Positions 33,601 through 43,922 of a stretch of 64,000 nucleotides of DNA are shown one piece after another. The stretch spans positions 11,990,936-12,054,935 of the forward strand of contig OZ025871.1 in the NCBI GenBank assembly GCA_964019415.1, written 5' to 3'. Position numbers and translations under genes: made by a program. This DNA comes from Ianthella basta (Eukaryota > Porifera > Demospongiae > Verongiida > Ianthellidae). A model generated the notes under the pieces. It was not told the origin of the DNA. It was given only the letters and a program-made list of their open reading frames with translations, and made no database searches. Numbering within the stretch: position 1 is the stretch's first letter; every line of letters begins with the position of its first letter.

Positions 33601-33650
33601 GCACTGAGGGTGCCAAGGTCAGGGAATTCATCGAGATGAACACGCCAGAG
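29857..33650 (-). CDS. Unidentified multi-exon gene (exon chain incomplete)
   Basis: Well supported minus-strand exons: 33650-33564 (acceptor TGTAG, reads DEFPDLGTLSAQDTDGDRMP, donor GTACGT), 33216-33052 (acceptor TACAG, reads QPAQLVVVTTNTLFLSAAIA and TRFEHSSHIPGGGVK, donor GTAGGT) and 32907-32848 (reads QSEVLAGLGPLEGTD, donor GTACGG). All three join in phase 0. Less certain exons follow: 30774-30689 (SVLQEDEVHAPAVLSPSK), about 30460-30398 (frame unresolved), about 30140-30101 (EVKEELMTLS) and a terminal candidate 29930-29857 (TTTKDIGIQCNLCQ, stop TGA). Ser/Pro/Thr-rich, so probably largely disordered. HIPGGGVK recalls the PGGG motif of tau/MAP2 repeats, but a single weak match is not enough to name it. 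The 5' end was not found. Confidence 0.5.
30558..30605. repeat. (CA)n microsatellite
   Basis: About 24 CA units. Confidence 0.9.
31447..31562 (-). pseudogene. Haspin-type kinase exon, minus strand
   Basis: After a CTGTGCAG acceptor the exon carries LKRSKTT, then in another frame LRDIALNGTTHHIPSQGLKA, then TIDYTLSRMEQ and a GTGAGT donor. This is the haspin segment containing the modified metal-binding motif (DYTLSR in place of DFG), with the Asp kept. The frame changes near 31533, which suggests a one-base lesion unless the exon starts further in. It stands alone between exons of the unidentified minus-strand gene, so it is probably an inserted duplicate. No other haspin exon was found next to it on this strand. 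Confidence 0.6.
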
Positions 33651-34266
33651 CTACACTCTCCTTAGCCTGTACCTGACATTGCTTTGATTTTTCAGATTGT
33701 ACGCAGGTGCAAGGAGACACAACAGGCGGAGCGGGCACGACAGAGATCCCTAATGACAACCAGAGGCAAGTTGCCGTCCTGGTAAAAATCAGTAGTTAAT
33801 TAAGATGGGACAATCTGATCTGAGGTAAGAAAAAAATAGGGCAACACAAGACTACCGGCTAGCTTACACCGTCATAAGTTACATACAATATATTTCTCTA
33901 CCAAAATTCACTACCAGAGGCATGTTCTACTCCAAAAGGTGTGGCAGTCGAGGATTGAAATCGCAGATTCGGGTTTGCTCAAAATCATGTTTTGGCATAT
34001 TTAAATTAATGTTTCATTTGAGCGTGTACCAAGTTCTGAAGCGAAACGTCCATCTGTTGTGTAGTTACAGCCCTTCAAATACCTTGTGGACCATTTTGGA
34101 GGAGATAGGATAATGGCCTCCGCGTGGGATTTCAAGCTTCTGCGCAAAGGGGATACAGCAAATTTTACCTTAAGTTTGTAATCGCTCTTGGATTAACGAT
34201 TGATTCTGACCAAGAGACTTTTCTCATGGTTGAAAACACTGTACTGCATGTATTATGTGTTGACAC

Positions 34267-34510
34267 TTGCACCAGTGCACAGGACACCAGTGCACAGGGC
34301 ACCAGTGCACAGGGCACCAGTGCACAGGGCACCAGTGCACAGGGCACCAGTGCACAGGGCACCAGTGCACAGGGCACCAGTGCACAGGGCACCAGTGCAC
34401 AGGGCACCAGTGCACAGGGCACCAGTGCACAGGGCACCAGTGCACAGGGCACCAGTGCACAGGGCACCAGTGCACAGGGCACCAGTGCACAGGACACCAG
34501 TGCACAGGAC
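34267..34510. repeat. 15-bp minisatellite, about 16 copies
   Basis: Near-perfect tandem ACCAGTGCACAGGGC units, with GGAC variants at both ends. The unit is a multiple of three and stop-free, so all frames stay open (TSAQG and similar), which does not imply a protein. Confidence 0.95.
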
Positions 34511-34572
34511 TACCTGTACATAACTATGTGTACATACATTACAATTCAATGCTGACATGTATGTATGTAGAT

Positions 34573-34715
34573 CTATATGACAAGCCCATTAGTGATTAAG
34601 TCCTTGGTAAGCTGCTCTGGGAGGTCTCCTTCCTTCAGCTCTGTGGTGAGGTTCCTCTTCAGTCTGCCATCGACAGGTGGCGAATGAGGAGTTGCATGAG
34701 GGGGAGAGGGGAACG
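34573..34715 (-). CDS. Terminal exon of an unidentified gene
   Basis: Follows a strong AATTTTCAG acceptor. Two bases plus 46 codons read FPSPPHATPHSPPVDGRLKR, then LTTELKEGDLPEQLTKDL and end NGLVI plus TAG. A Pro-rich lead into a charged helical segment looks coding. Upstream exons were not found with confidence; they would lie above 34.75 kb. No family recognised. Confidence 0.4.
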
Positions 34716-35255
34716 CTGAAAATTGAAAAGTCTGAAAGTGAAGAGTGCAAAGATGCAAACATGCCTACTCCAACGACGATGGATTCGGAGGGAGAGAAAA
34801 AAAATTATGAAGACACTTATTGATCCACTACTTTGCAGCATCTGTATTGATTGTAGATTGTGCGCTGGTACATTTTACTTTGCATAAAGAGACAAAATTT
34901 TACTAGGTATTTGATAATGACCAATGTATAGGCCTGGTCCAGTCAGACACGCGCAAGCGATCAGTAAGACTCTATCCACCTGAGGTGGAGCATAGAAACT
35001 GCTGTCGCAAAATGTGCTGTTCAAACTGGCAAGCATTGGTAGACATATATGACAGAGCCATTGAATTTCTTATTCCTTTTCTCTCCATATAAAATATCTA
35101 ACTTTCACACTAACTTTACATATATCAACTTTTTTCTTTGAGTGTGTGTCAACAGCTACTTGCCACAAGGGTAGGTGACGAGCAGACACTGTTCAAACTG
35201 CTACTGTAGTCCATATTTGAGAGTTGCAAGGTACGTATTGCTATTTTATGCATGG

Positions 35256-35455
35256 TTTGAAGAGCTACACCAGGAAATGGCCATCTCCATGTGAGGGAGT
35301 GGGCATTTATGTGATGTCTCTATGCTATTGGACTGTTTGTACTGATTCCTTGTGCGTACTAAGAGCACTAAGGCTCAGAAGGCAGCTATTCGCAGGCGTT
35401 CTACTATCAAGAAGCAAAAGGCGGCTATGCCATCCTCCGCACCGAAGTCAAAATA
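35256..35455 (+). pseudogene. Fused fragments of haspin-like and integrase-like exons
   Basis: The first 75 bp (GAGCTACACCAGGAAATGGC block) equals the haspin-like exon at 37085-37165. About 35358-35450 matches the integrase-like segment at 43628-43757 but lacks about 30 bp that encode KNFVWKEEIL there. The order shows secondary rearrangement. No intact product. Confidence 0.55.
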
Positions 35456-35572
35456 TATTTCAGACATTATTCTATATTATATATTCTCTAACATATATTT
35501 ATCAAGGTGTATTTAGTGTATATTATCCTTTATTAGTTAGATATAACGTTATTTAGTCTCTTATCTCCACAG

Positions 35573-35755
35573 TTCCAGGCAGTGATGGCGACCAAGTTAA
35601 GGAAACCGGGAGCACCGATCAGGGTGTACGACCTTAAACATGCAAATATCATTTCAGCTGGTGATCTGACAGTGATCACAAGGACTCCTCATGCAACTCT
35701 GCAGAATAAGATCCTCTATGAACACCTCATCAAACGTGTGACAAGGAAGCCTTAA
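35573..35755 (+). CDS. Open exon of unknown identity
   Basis: After a TTATCTCCACAG acceptor, 60 codons run to a TAA: ATKLRKPGAPIRVYDLKHAN, then ISAGDLTVITRTPHATLQNK, then LYEHLIKRVTRKP. The composition is protein-like and free of low complexity. It sits inside the repeated haspin/H2C2 region. I do not recognise the family. Confidence 0.4.
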   Translation, partial: FQAVMATKLRKPGAPIRVYDLKHANIISAGDLTVITRTPHATLQNKILYEHLIKRVTRKP

Positions 35756-36365
35756 TCATTGTCTGTGACATGATTGCTACTGTGCAAGGTAATCCGAAGA
35801 TGGCTATTAAAGTAAGCATGCCTTTAACATGCATATAGACTTGCAATGGGAGAGACGGAGGGATGCAAGATGAGAAGCCATTGTCAGTTTATGGTAGACA
35901 TATATGACAGAGCCATTTAATTGCTTATTTCTTTTCTCTCCATATAACATATCTAACTTTCACACTAACTTTCCATATCTAACTTCCACTGCACCAACCA
36001 CCTCCCCTCCTTTTCTCTCCAAAACAGAGTGATGTTATACTATTCAGTAGCTACCTGCCACAAGGGTAGGTGACAAGCTGACACTGTTCAAAGTTGCAAG
36101 GTACGTATTGTTATTTCAGGACAGGAAGGGCCAGGGCCAGTGATGGTTGTCATGGAGCACTGCTGCTCTGGATCTGCGCCAAAGGCGGGTGGTACATAAG
36201 ATTAATTTGCTATGCAGAGGGCTCATCAGGTCAGACAGTTTGACTGCTGGGCTAGTTCTGCATGGTTGACATGCTAATGCTATGGACACAAGTTCACTGG
36301 TGCAGCGGAGGTCCCTGTCACTGGTGCAAGAAGTTTACTAGGTATTTGACAATGACCATGTATAG

Positions 36366-36450
36366 GCCTGGTCCAGTGAAGAAGTTAGGTGAGGGCCAGT
36401 ACAGAGAAGTGTTCTCTTTTCAGAGGGACGGGATGGAAGCAGCTATTAAA
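36366..36450 (+). pseudogene. Haspin-like kinase P-loop exon, extra copy
   Basis: One base plus 28 codons between a TATAG acceptor and a GTGAGC donor: GPVKKLGEGQYREVFS, then AAIK. This is the kinase glycine-rich loop plus the VAIK-type lysine. The third loop glycine is Arg here, while the copy at 36850-36934 retains it. Confidence 0.6.
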
Positions 36451-36849
36451 GTGAGCATGCCTTGAACATGCATATAGACTTGCAATGAGCAGGGATGCAA
36501 GATGAGAAAGCCATTGTCAGTTAATGGTAGACATATATGACAGAGCCATTGAATTTCTTATTTCTTTTCTCTCCATATAACATATCTAACTTTCACACTA
36601 ACTTTACACATATATCAACTTTTTTTCTTTGTGTGTCATTCTATATGATCACCCACTGCACCAACCACCTCCCCTCCTCTCTGCAAACAGAGTGATGGTA
36701 TACCATTCAGTAGCTACTTGCTACGTACAAGGGTAAGTGACAAGCAGACACTGTTCAAACTGCTACTGTAGTCCATATTTGAGAGTTGCAACGTTCGTAT
36801 TGTTATTTTATGCACGGTAACTGTTACCCTGACAATAACCAATGTACAG

Positions 36850-38104
36850 GCTGGGCCCAGTGAAGAAGTTAGGAGAGGGCCAGTATGGCGAAGTGTTCTC
36901 TATTCAGAGGGACGGAACGGAAGCAGTTATTAAAGTGAGTATGCCTTGAACATATGTACAGATCTGCAATGAGAGAGATGGAGGGATGCCAGATAACAAA
37001 CCATTGTCAGTTTGCCGTGTCTGCTCCCTTGGTGTAGGTGGTGCCAGTAGATGGAGCTCTCAGTTACAATGGGGATACATAAAAGAAGTGTGAAGAGCTA
37101 CACCAGGAAATGGCCATCTCCATGTGAGGGAGTGGGCATTTATGCGATGTCTCTATGCTATTGGACTGCTTGTACTGTGATTCCTTGTACGAACTTGTAT
37201 GCATGTGTTTGGTTTGGCGTAGGGAACTGTCCAATTTGCGGTCCGTACATGAAGAGTGGAAAACAAGTGGTTTCCTAAAAATGCACAGGCGAGTGAATTT
37301 GTACTGCACTTTTCACAACATGTATAACACTATTACATTGTACCGTGCATGGACACTGCATTGAACTATACACAATTGCCGTTTACTGTGCTAACAAGTC
37401 TGTCCTTCGTCTCACAGGCTGGCCTACTGCTCTGTCCACCCCACAGCACTGGTTGTTGCATGGGATGAGTGGGCAGGCAAGCTGCAAAATGCAAGTGAAA
37501 ACGACCACCCTGGTGTCTACCCCACAGCACTGGTTTATACACTGCTGACAACTCAAGCAGTTAAGGAAGGACAGTGGTTAGTGCTTGTCTGATGCATTTG
37601 TGTGGTTGTGTGTGTGTCCCCCATCTATATCTACATCTATATACCCAATATGTCCCTACGTGCATGGCATGATCCATGTTGGGTATATAGATGTAGATAT
37701 AGATGGGGGACAATCCCCTAAAACTCACCACCCCCTCACTCCTCATGCATCCATCATGCATGGAGTGATCCCTCTGGGCATGTGGGATGCATGTGTCACG
37801 ACATTGCACATGAGCCCATGCGTCCTCATGCATCATGCACATGGACAGGAGCTTCACTTAGGTACTGTTATTTCATGGTAAGTTTTATGGTAACATGGCT
37901 GGAAAGAATCTCCTTATCAAGACCAGGACCTTGGCACTATATCTCTCCTGAATGACAATGTGTAACCCAATATGGCTCGCATTGTGTGTGCATGTGTTCC
38001 ATGTCCAGGGAGAGTGGAAGGCCTACCATCCGTATATGAATGCCCTCTGGTTTGTCACTTGGCAAAGAGTCAAGACCAGGACCACCTATATCTCTCCTCA
38101 CTAA
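36850..38104 (+). pseudogene. Haspin-like kinase pseudogene, several exons
   Basis: Plus-strand exons in kinase order: 36850-36934 (KKLGEGQYGEVFS...EAVIK, intact glycine loop and lysine), 37038-37123 (VVPVDGALSYNGDT, TAA, then KKCEELHQEMAIS), from 37223 (ELSNLRSVHEEWKTSGF), 37447-37512 (LVVAWDEWAGKLQNASEN) and 38009-38104 (EWKAYHPYMNALWF, stop). These match the N-lobe, helix C, LLxAWD and YHPYxNxLWL segments of haspin, the histone H3 Thr3 kinase. The exon phases join. It is broken: a stop replaces a codon in the second exon, and the exons for the catalytic loop and DYTLSR are missing. It lies within a set of duplicated pieces. Confidence 0.65.
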
Positions 38105-38590
38105 CAACGCATGTGGGACATGGCTGGTTTGTTTACATAATGAAATATGACACCTGGAAGGTGTGAATTCCTGTGTTGCCATGGCTACACGCGCATTGTC
38201 GCTTTGATATGCATGTGCAGCATATTTCTTTCTGCATGGGTTTGTTGCTGCATATTCCTTTCTTTGATCTACTACACCTATAGTTCAGTTGTCCCTGCAC
38301 CAGGAGAGAATGCATGTCCATATGGATGAGATCAACACCAGCATTGTCATTGCCAAAGAGAAGCATGGAGAGGATATAGCTTACATAAACTGCCAAAGAA
38401 ATGCATGCAAGTATATCTATGCATGAGACATACATTGTTTTCATTTAAGTAATGTTTTTCTGCATTGCATATATAGTAATTATTCTGAATTGAATGATTA
38501 ATGACATTGGCAGCCATTTTTCAAAAATGGCACATCACATGCTAATAGGCTTTTGCCTTGTTCTTTGAGAAAAACGTCGTGTCGCTGTCA

Positions 38591-39438
38591 ATGAGAAGGC
38601 TTCTTGCCGAACTGAAGGCTGAAGTGGTTAGTCAAGTAAATTTTCTAGCTTTTGCACGAGGCATAATGCTGCGTATTCTTCCTATCTCGAGTTATGTGAC
38701 CCGACAATTTTAACACCAGCAAGCTGTGGTAGTTTTCTTACTATCGATGTAACAAAGTATTATTAACAACGCTTATTCACAGGGTTACAGAGCGGTCCCT
38801 TGTCTTCCTTTCGGTGCTTCCCCTGCTCTGATCCAGCAAAGCTGGTAGGAGATACTATCCAAAATACTTTGGTCAAAATTGGCCGCACATTGTTTACATA
38901 GCCATGTCCCACATGTGAAATCAGCTGTAGCTATTGAACTATACTATTCACTGTACTATTCAACTCAGTTTTGCCATGTGTGCGCTTGCACACTATATTT
39001 ACTATTAAATTTTTATCAATGCTATTTTTGCTTTCAATAACAAACCAAAGCCAGCTTTGCAACCCTTCTCTTATCAAATCAAATGGTAAAACTTTTCAAT
39101 ATTTAAACTTGTTGAAATGCTCAGACAGCAGGGAAGGCCCAAACAGCTGTCATCTGCAAGCATGCTATGAAGACCAGATTCCCAATTCTTGTAGAGGCTG
39201 CATTACTCCTCGGCGAAGTACACTACGGCACCAGACGTCCAATGGATTGTGGGGGGATGCAATATTCTTATTTGAAGATATATAAGAGACAGGAGCTTAT
39301 ACTAGATATTGCCATTTCATGGCAACGGTTACCATGACAATGACCAATGTAGAGGCCTGGTCCAGTGAAGAAGTTGGGTGAGGGCCAGTACAGAGAAGCG
39401 TTCTCTTTCAGAGTGATGAAATGGAAGCAGCCATTAAA
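38591..39438 (+). pseudogene. 5' end of a haspin-like gene copy
   Basis: A candidate first exon (ATG at 38591, MRRLLAELKAEV, donor near 38627 or 38636) joins an exon at 38783-38844 (GYRAVPCLPFGASPALIQQS), whose phase fits the P-loop exon at 39355-39438 (GPVKKLGEGQYREAFS). That P-loop copy is one base shorter than its paralogues, which shifts the frame, and its third loop Gly is Arg. Downstream the H2C2 exon array begins directly. Confidence 0.45.
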
Positions 39439-39513
39439 GTGAGCATATATATCCATAATTATGTATAATTTTTAAGTAACACACATTAAAGAATTATCTC
39501 ACAATTTAACTGC

Positions 39514-42500
39514 AGGTTGCTGCAGAGCCAGCTGAGAGGCTGAAAGTAAGCAAATCATACCACTGGAAGGGGATGTTCACTGGATACAGAGCAGTTTGTG
39601 AAAAGCTGCGAAGTATGCAAGACCAAGATGGTTCCCATGGAGTACCATCGCTCCAGATCTGCACCAAAGGTGGGTGCATAAGATTCATTTACCCTGCAGG
39701 TAAGTATACAGAAGGCTTCCTTCCAGTCACTCGGTCAAAATGTACTATTCAATTTTGCCAAGTCTCAATTCATCAAAATATCAAAAATGGATCATATTCT
39801 ATTGCTAGATTATCTGCAGGTTTTTACAGAGAAAGCATGGCAAGAGAGGATAATTCAAGTGTCATGTGGACACCATTGGAAAGCATTTGGGGCAAGACAT
39901 GACTAGTGAAAAGATCAGCCAATGTTACTACTGGAAAGTGAACACCGCAGCATTTATAAGACAGTGCAAAATCTGACAAAACAAATATGCCAGGAGAGCA
40001 GCACAAGAGATACTGCTTCCCATGGAGCACTGTGGCTCCAGATCTGCACCAAAGGCAGGTGGCAGGTGCACAAGATTCATCTGCTCTGCAGAGAAGTACA
40101 GAATGCTTCCAGTCACTCCTTCAATGTTTAATTATTCAATTTTTAGCAATGCTATTTTTGCCTTCAATAACCTGTTTTCACACATGCCTGTATTATTGAA
40201 TTAAGAGAAGGAAGAACACTAGTCTATTGTAAAACAGATCAGCTATGGATGTGTTTCATCATCAGACTGTAACATGGCCATATACCAAATCAGATCAGTT
40301 TGCTATGGCATGGAAGAGTGTCATGATAACACAAGGGAAGACATTTGGGAAGGGACAGGACCAGTGACAAGGTTGGCATGTATTAAATTTTCATCAATGC
40401 TATTTTCATTTTCAATGACAAACCAAAGCCAGAGGCCAGGTGCAAGAAGAGAGAAGACACAACACTTTTCAATATTTTATGTATTAACTGCAGGTTGTTA
40501 AAGATCCAGCAGAGAGGATATCTCTGTTAAGAGAGCATCATGACGCCAAAGATAAACATTTGGGCAGGGACAAAACATGTGAAAAAATATCAAAGGCATA
40601 TTATTGGAAGGGCATCTTCCTTGATACAGAGCAGTTTGTTAAAAACTGCCAAGTATGCCACCCTGACATGGCTCTGATGGAGCACAGTCGCTCCAGATCT
40701 GCACCAAAGGTGGGTGCATAAGATTCATTTGCTCTGCAGATAAGTATGCAGAGAGCTTCCAGTCATTCCTTTAAAATGCACTATGCAATTTTGCCAAGTC
40801 TCATTTCCAAGGCTTATTATGTATAATTTTTTAAGTCACACACATGTTACACAGAGCCGAGAGACATATTGGCAGGAATAAGAATTGCGAAAAGGCAAGC
40901 AAATCATACCACTGGAAGGGGATGTTCACTGATACAGAGCAGCATGTGAAAGCTGCAAACCATGCAAGCCCAAGATGGTTCTGATGGAGCACCATTGCTC
41001 TAGATCTGCACCAAAGGTGGGTGCATAAGATTCATTTGGTCTGCAGATAAGTATACAGAAGGCTTCCACTGGCAGTCACTCGGTCGAAATGTACTAAGGC
41101 TTAATTCTTCAAAATATCAAAGATGAATCATATATAGTATTTGTCTTATTGCTAAATTATCTACAGGTACCTACAGAGAAAGCATGCTGAGAGAGGATGA
41201 TTCAAAAGTGTCATGTGGACACCAGCGGAAAGCATTTGGGGCAAGATAAGACTGAACACAATCAGGCAATGTTACTACTGGAAAGGGATTGCGTCGCTCC
41301 AGATCTGTGCCAAAATCAGGTGGCAGGTGCACAAGATTCATCTGCTCTGCAAAGAACAGAATTGTAAAACAGATCAGCTATGGATGTGTTTCATCATCAA
41401 ACCATAACATGACCATATACAGGATGTCCGCTGGATTGTAACATCATAGTATTCAAATCAGATCAGTTTGCCATGGCATGGAAGAGTGTCATGAAGACCA
41501 GGGAAGACACATTTGGGAAGGGACAGGGCCAGTGACAAGGTTGGCATGTCCGATTAATGAAAATGAATGCTTACGGACATTGCAAAGTATGTAAAATGCT
41601 GCACAGAACGCAAGAAGCCAAAGATGGTTGTCATGGAGCACTGCTGCTCCAGATCTGCGCCAAAGGCGGGTGGTACACAATTTATTTGCTCTACAGAGAA
41701 GTACAGAACGCTTCCAATCACTCGCTTAATATTTACTATTAAATTTTCATCAATGCTATTTTTGCTTTTAATAACAAACCAAAGCCAGCTTTGCAACCCT
41801 TTCCTCTTATCAAATCAAAGGGCATCTTCAACAATACGGAGCAGTTTGTTAAAAACTGCAATGTATGCCACCTCAACATGGCTCTGATGGAGCACCATCG
41901 CTCCAGATCTGCACCAAAGGTGGGTGCATAAGATTCATTTGCTCTGCAGATAAAAGTATGCAGAGAGCTTCCAGTCACTTGTTCAAAATGCACTATTCAA
42001 TTTTGCCAAGTCTCATTTCCAAGGCTCAATTCTTCAAAATATCAAAAATGAATCAATAGTATTATTCTTATTGCTAGATAATCTGCAGGTTCTTACAGAG
42101 AAAGCATGCCGAGAGAGGATAACTCAAAAGAGTCATGTGGACACCATTGGAAGGCATTTGGGGCGAGACATGACTATAGTGAAAAAAAATCAGCCAATGT
42201 TACTACTGGAAAGTGATCACCGTAGTGCAAAATCTGCTGAGCCAGAACAGCACAAGATGCTGCCTCCCATGAAGCACCGCTGCTCCAGATCTGCACCAAA
42301 GGTGGGTGCACAAGATTCACTTGCTCTGCAAATAAGTATAGAGCTTCCAGTCACTCCTTTAAATTGTACTATTTAACTTTAAACTAGTGACAAAATCAGC
42401 CATGTTACTGCTGGAAAGGGTTCACCGCAGCGTTTATAATATAATAGTAATATATACAACTGATGGATCGACCTTTGCATGCTCTAAATCACACAAAGCA

Positions 42501-43025
42501 CACACACACACACACACACACAAAATCAAGGAATATGGCATCCCTTGAAATGAATGAGCTCCTGTAAAGCAACAGCAAGTTTACTGGGGAAATATGGCAT
42601 CTCCCCAGTTACCTTTTCATTCATTGTGAAATGATTGGGTTACTGAAAATCAGTAGCAAACTTTCCCAAGGAATTACAGGGCACTGAACAGAACCGACAG
42701 ATTTCTGAAAGATCAGTATATATACAGTGAACTTCAGAGAAATTTGACACCGCCCAGCTGCAGGGAGTTTGGTATAATTTGGAAAGATTGAGCTTCAGAA
42801 AAGCAGTTTAGTGAACTTCACCAAGGAATATTGCATCACCTGCAAACACATTGGGCATCTGGTGCTCCAGTGATCACCGTAGCATTTATAAGACAGTGCA
42901 AAATCAGCCAAGCAAAATGCTAGAACAGCACATGAGATGCTGCTTCCCATGGAGCACCATCACTCCATTCATTTGCTCTACAGTTAAGTACAGAACACTT
43001 CCAGTCACTCCCTCAAAATTTACTA
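39514..43025 (+). repeat. Tandem array of H2C2 zinc-binding exon units
   Basis: About nine units of exon plus intron. Recognisable exon copies lie near 39514-39673, 39820-40052, 40494-40709, 40858-41015, 41168-41319, 41560-41670, 41818-41918, 42088-42299 and 42830-42966. Shared marks are TACTGGAAGG, GAGCAGTTTGTTAAAAACTG and TCCAGATCTGCACCAAAG before a GTGGGTGC donor, and an intron with ATTTTTGCTTTCAATAAC. Most copies carry frameshifts, stops or deletions. Further copies lie at 46.5-47.1 kb. Confidence 0.75.
40494..40709 (+). CDS. Intact integrase-type H2C2 zinc-binding exon
   Basis: Exactly 72 open codons in phase 0 between ACTGCAG and GTGGGT. It reads VVKDPAERISLLREHHDAKD, then KHLGRDKTCEKISKAYYWKG, then FVKNCQVCHPDMALMEH and ends SRSRSAPK. 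His residues upstream and CQVC downstream of the YYWKG motif form the H2C2 zinc site that precedes retroelement-type integrase cores. No DDE core follows in the window, so it is either an exon of a domesticated integrase-like gene or the only undamaged unit of a decaying array. Confidence 0.6.
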
Positions 43026-43571
43026 TTAAATTCTAGCAATGATATTTTTCTGTTGTGCAGGAGATGAAAGTGATTGACAGACAATTTTGATTTGACGAAC
43101 CGCAAAAACAAGAGGCTGTCATCAGTTCCAGGGAAGCATGGGATATGTGCTGACTCTGATTTAATTAAGAACGAATTCTTCAGATATTAACGTTATTAAT
43201 TATATTATTATTATTACAACAATTTTGGGCAGAATATTCCTTTGCTCTGCAGAGAAGCACCCTTAAAATTTACTATTATAAATTTTTATCAATGCTATTT
43301 CAATAACCTGCTTTCATTACATGCTTGCTGTAACAGACTTGGAATATAGCTATGCTGAAATGCTGAAAAGAACTTTGATATGTATACACCACTTTTTACA
43401 TAGTTTCAGTGAGTTCCAGCTGAACGGCGCCATCAAGCCACCATATGGGCCAGATGGACCACCTGGTCATGGCTGTCAAGGCTCATGACCATATGCGTCG
43501 TCTATTAAATACTAAACATGGCTATGTAAAAATGTAAATGTACTGTACATTCAGTATTATACTATGAGCAT

Positions 43572-43760
43572 TTGTATCGGCAGTTTTACAAAGACATTGT
43601 TTTGTATCTGTCGGGCTGGAGATTCCCGGACAAGAGCACTAAGGCCCAGAAGGCAGCAATTGGTAGGCGTTCAAAGAATTTTGTTTGGAAAGAAGAGATT
43701 CTCTACTATCAAGAAGCAAAAGGCGGTCGTGTCATCCTCCGCACTGAAGTCAAAACATAG
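43572..43760 (+). pseudogene. Integrase-like N-terminal fragment
   Basis: Open frame of 62 residues with FPDKSTKAQKAAIGRRSKNF and EILYYQEAKGGRVIL, the pattern that precedes the H2C2 zinc site in integrase-like proteins. It stops at TAG. It belongs to the same family as the H2C2 array. The hAT transposase follows directly. Confidence 0.5.
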
Positions 43761-43922
43761 GTGTAGTACAAGGTCCGGCAGGCCGGCGGCCGCCGGACCA
43801 ATAATTTCTCAGTCAAAGAAAAAGAAATATAAGCAAAACTCACAGTTAACCATAGTGGACAAATGGTTATGTTTAATCCAGTAATCCTTTAACTGACAAT
43901 TGCTACTTCCAATGGTTAAGAG

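Larger units (their letters stand above)
35037..36620. repeat. Segmental repeat with three dispersed copies
   Basis: GACATATATGACAGAGCCAT followed by TTCTTTTCTCTCCATATA and TATCTAACTTTCACACTAAC recurs at about 35040, 35893 and 36528. The copies carry along neighbouring pieces (GCAAGGTACGTATTG, TGACCAATGTATAGGCC). They mark the duplication units of the haspin and H2C2 exon region. Confidence 0.75.

Noticed and set aside
33714-33784. Possible exon on either strand (plus ETQQAERARQRSLMTTRGK, minus NLPLVVIRDLCRARS)
   Set aside because: Acceptor-like motifs exist on both strands and no phase-consistent partner was found.
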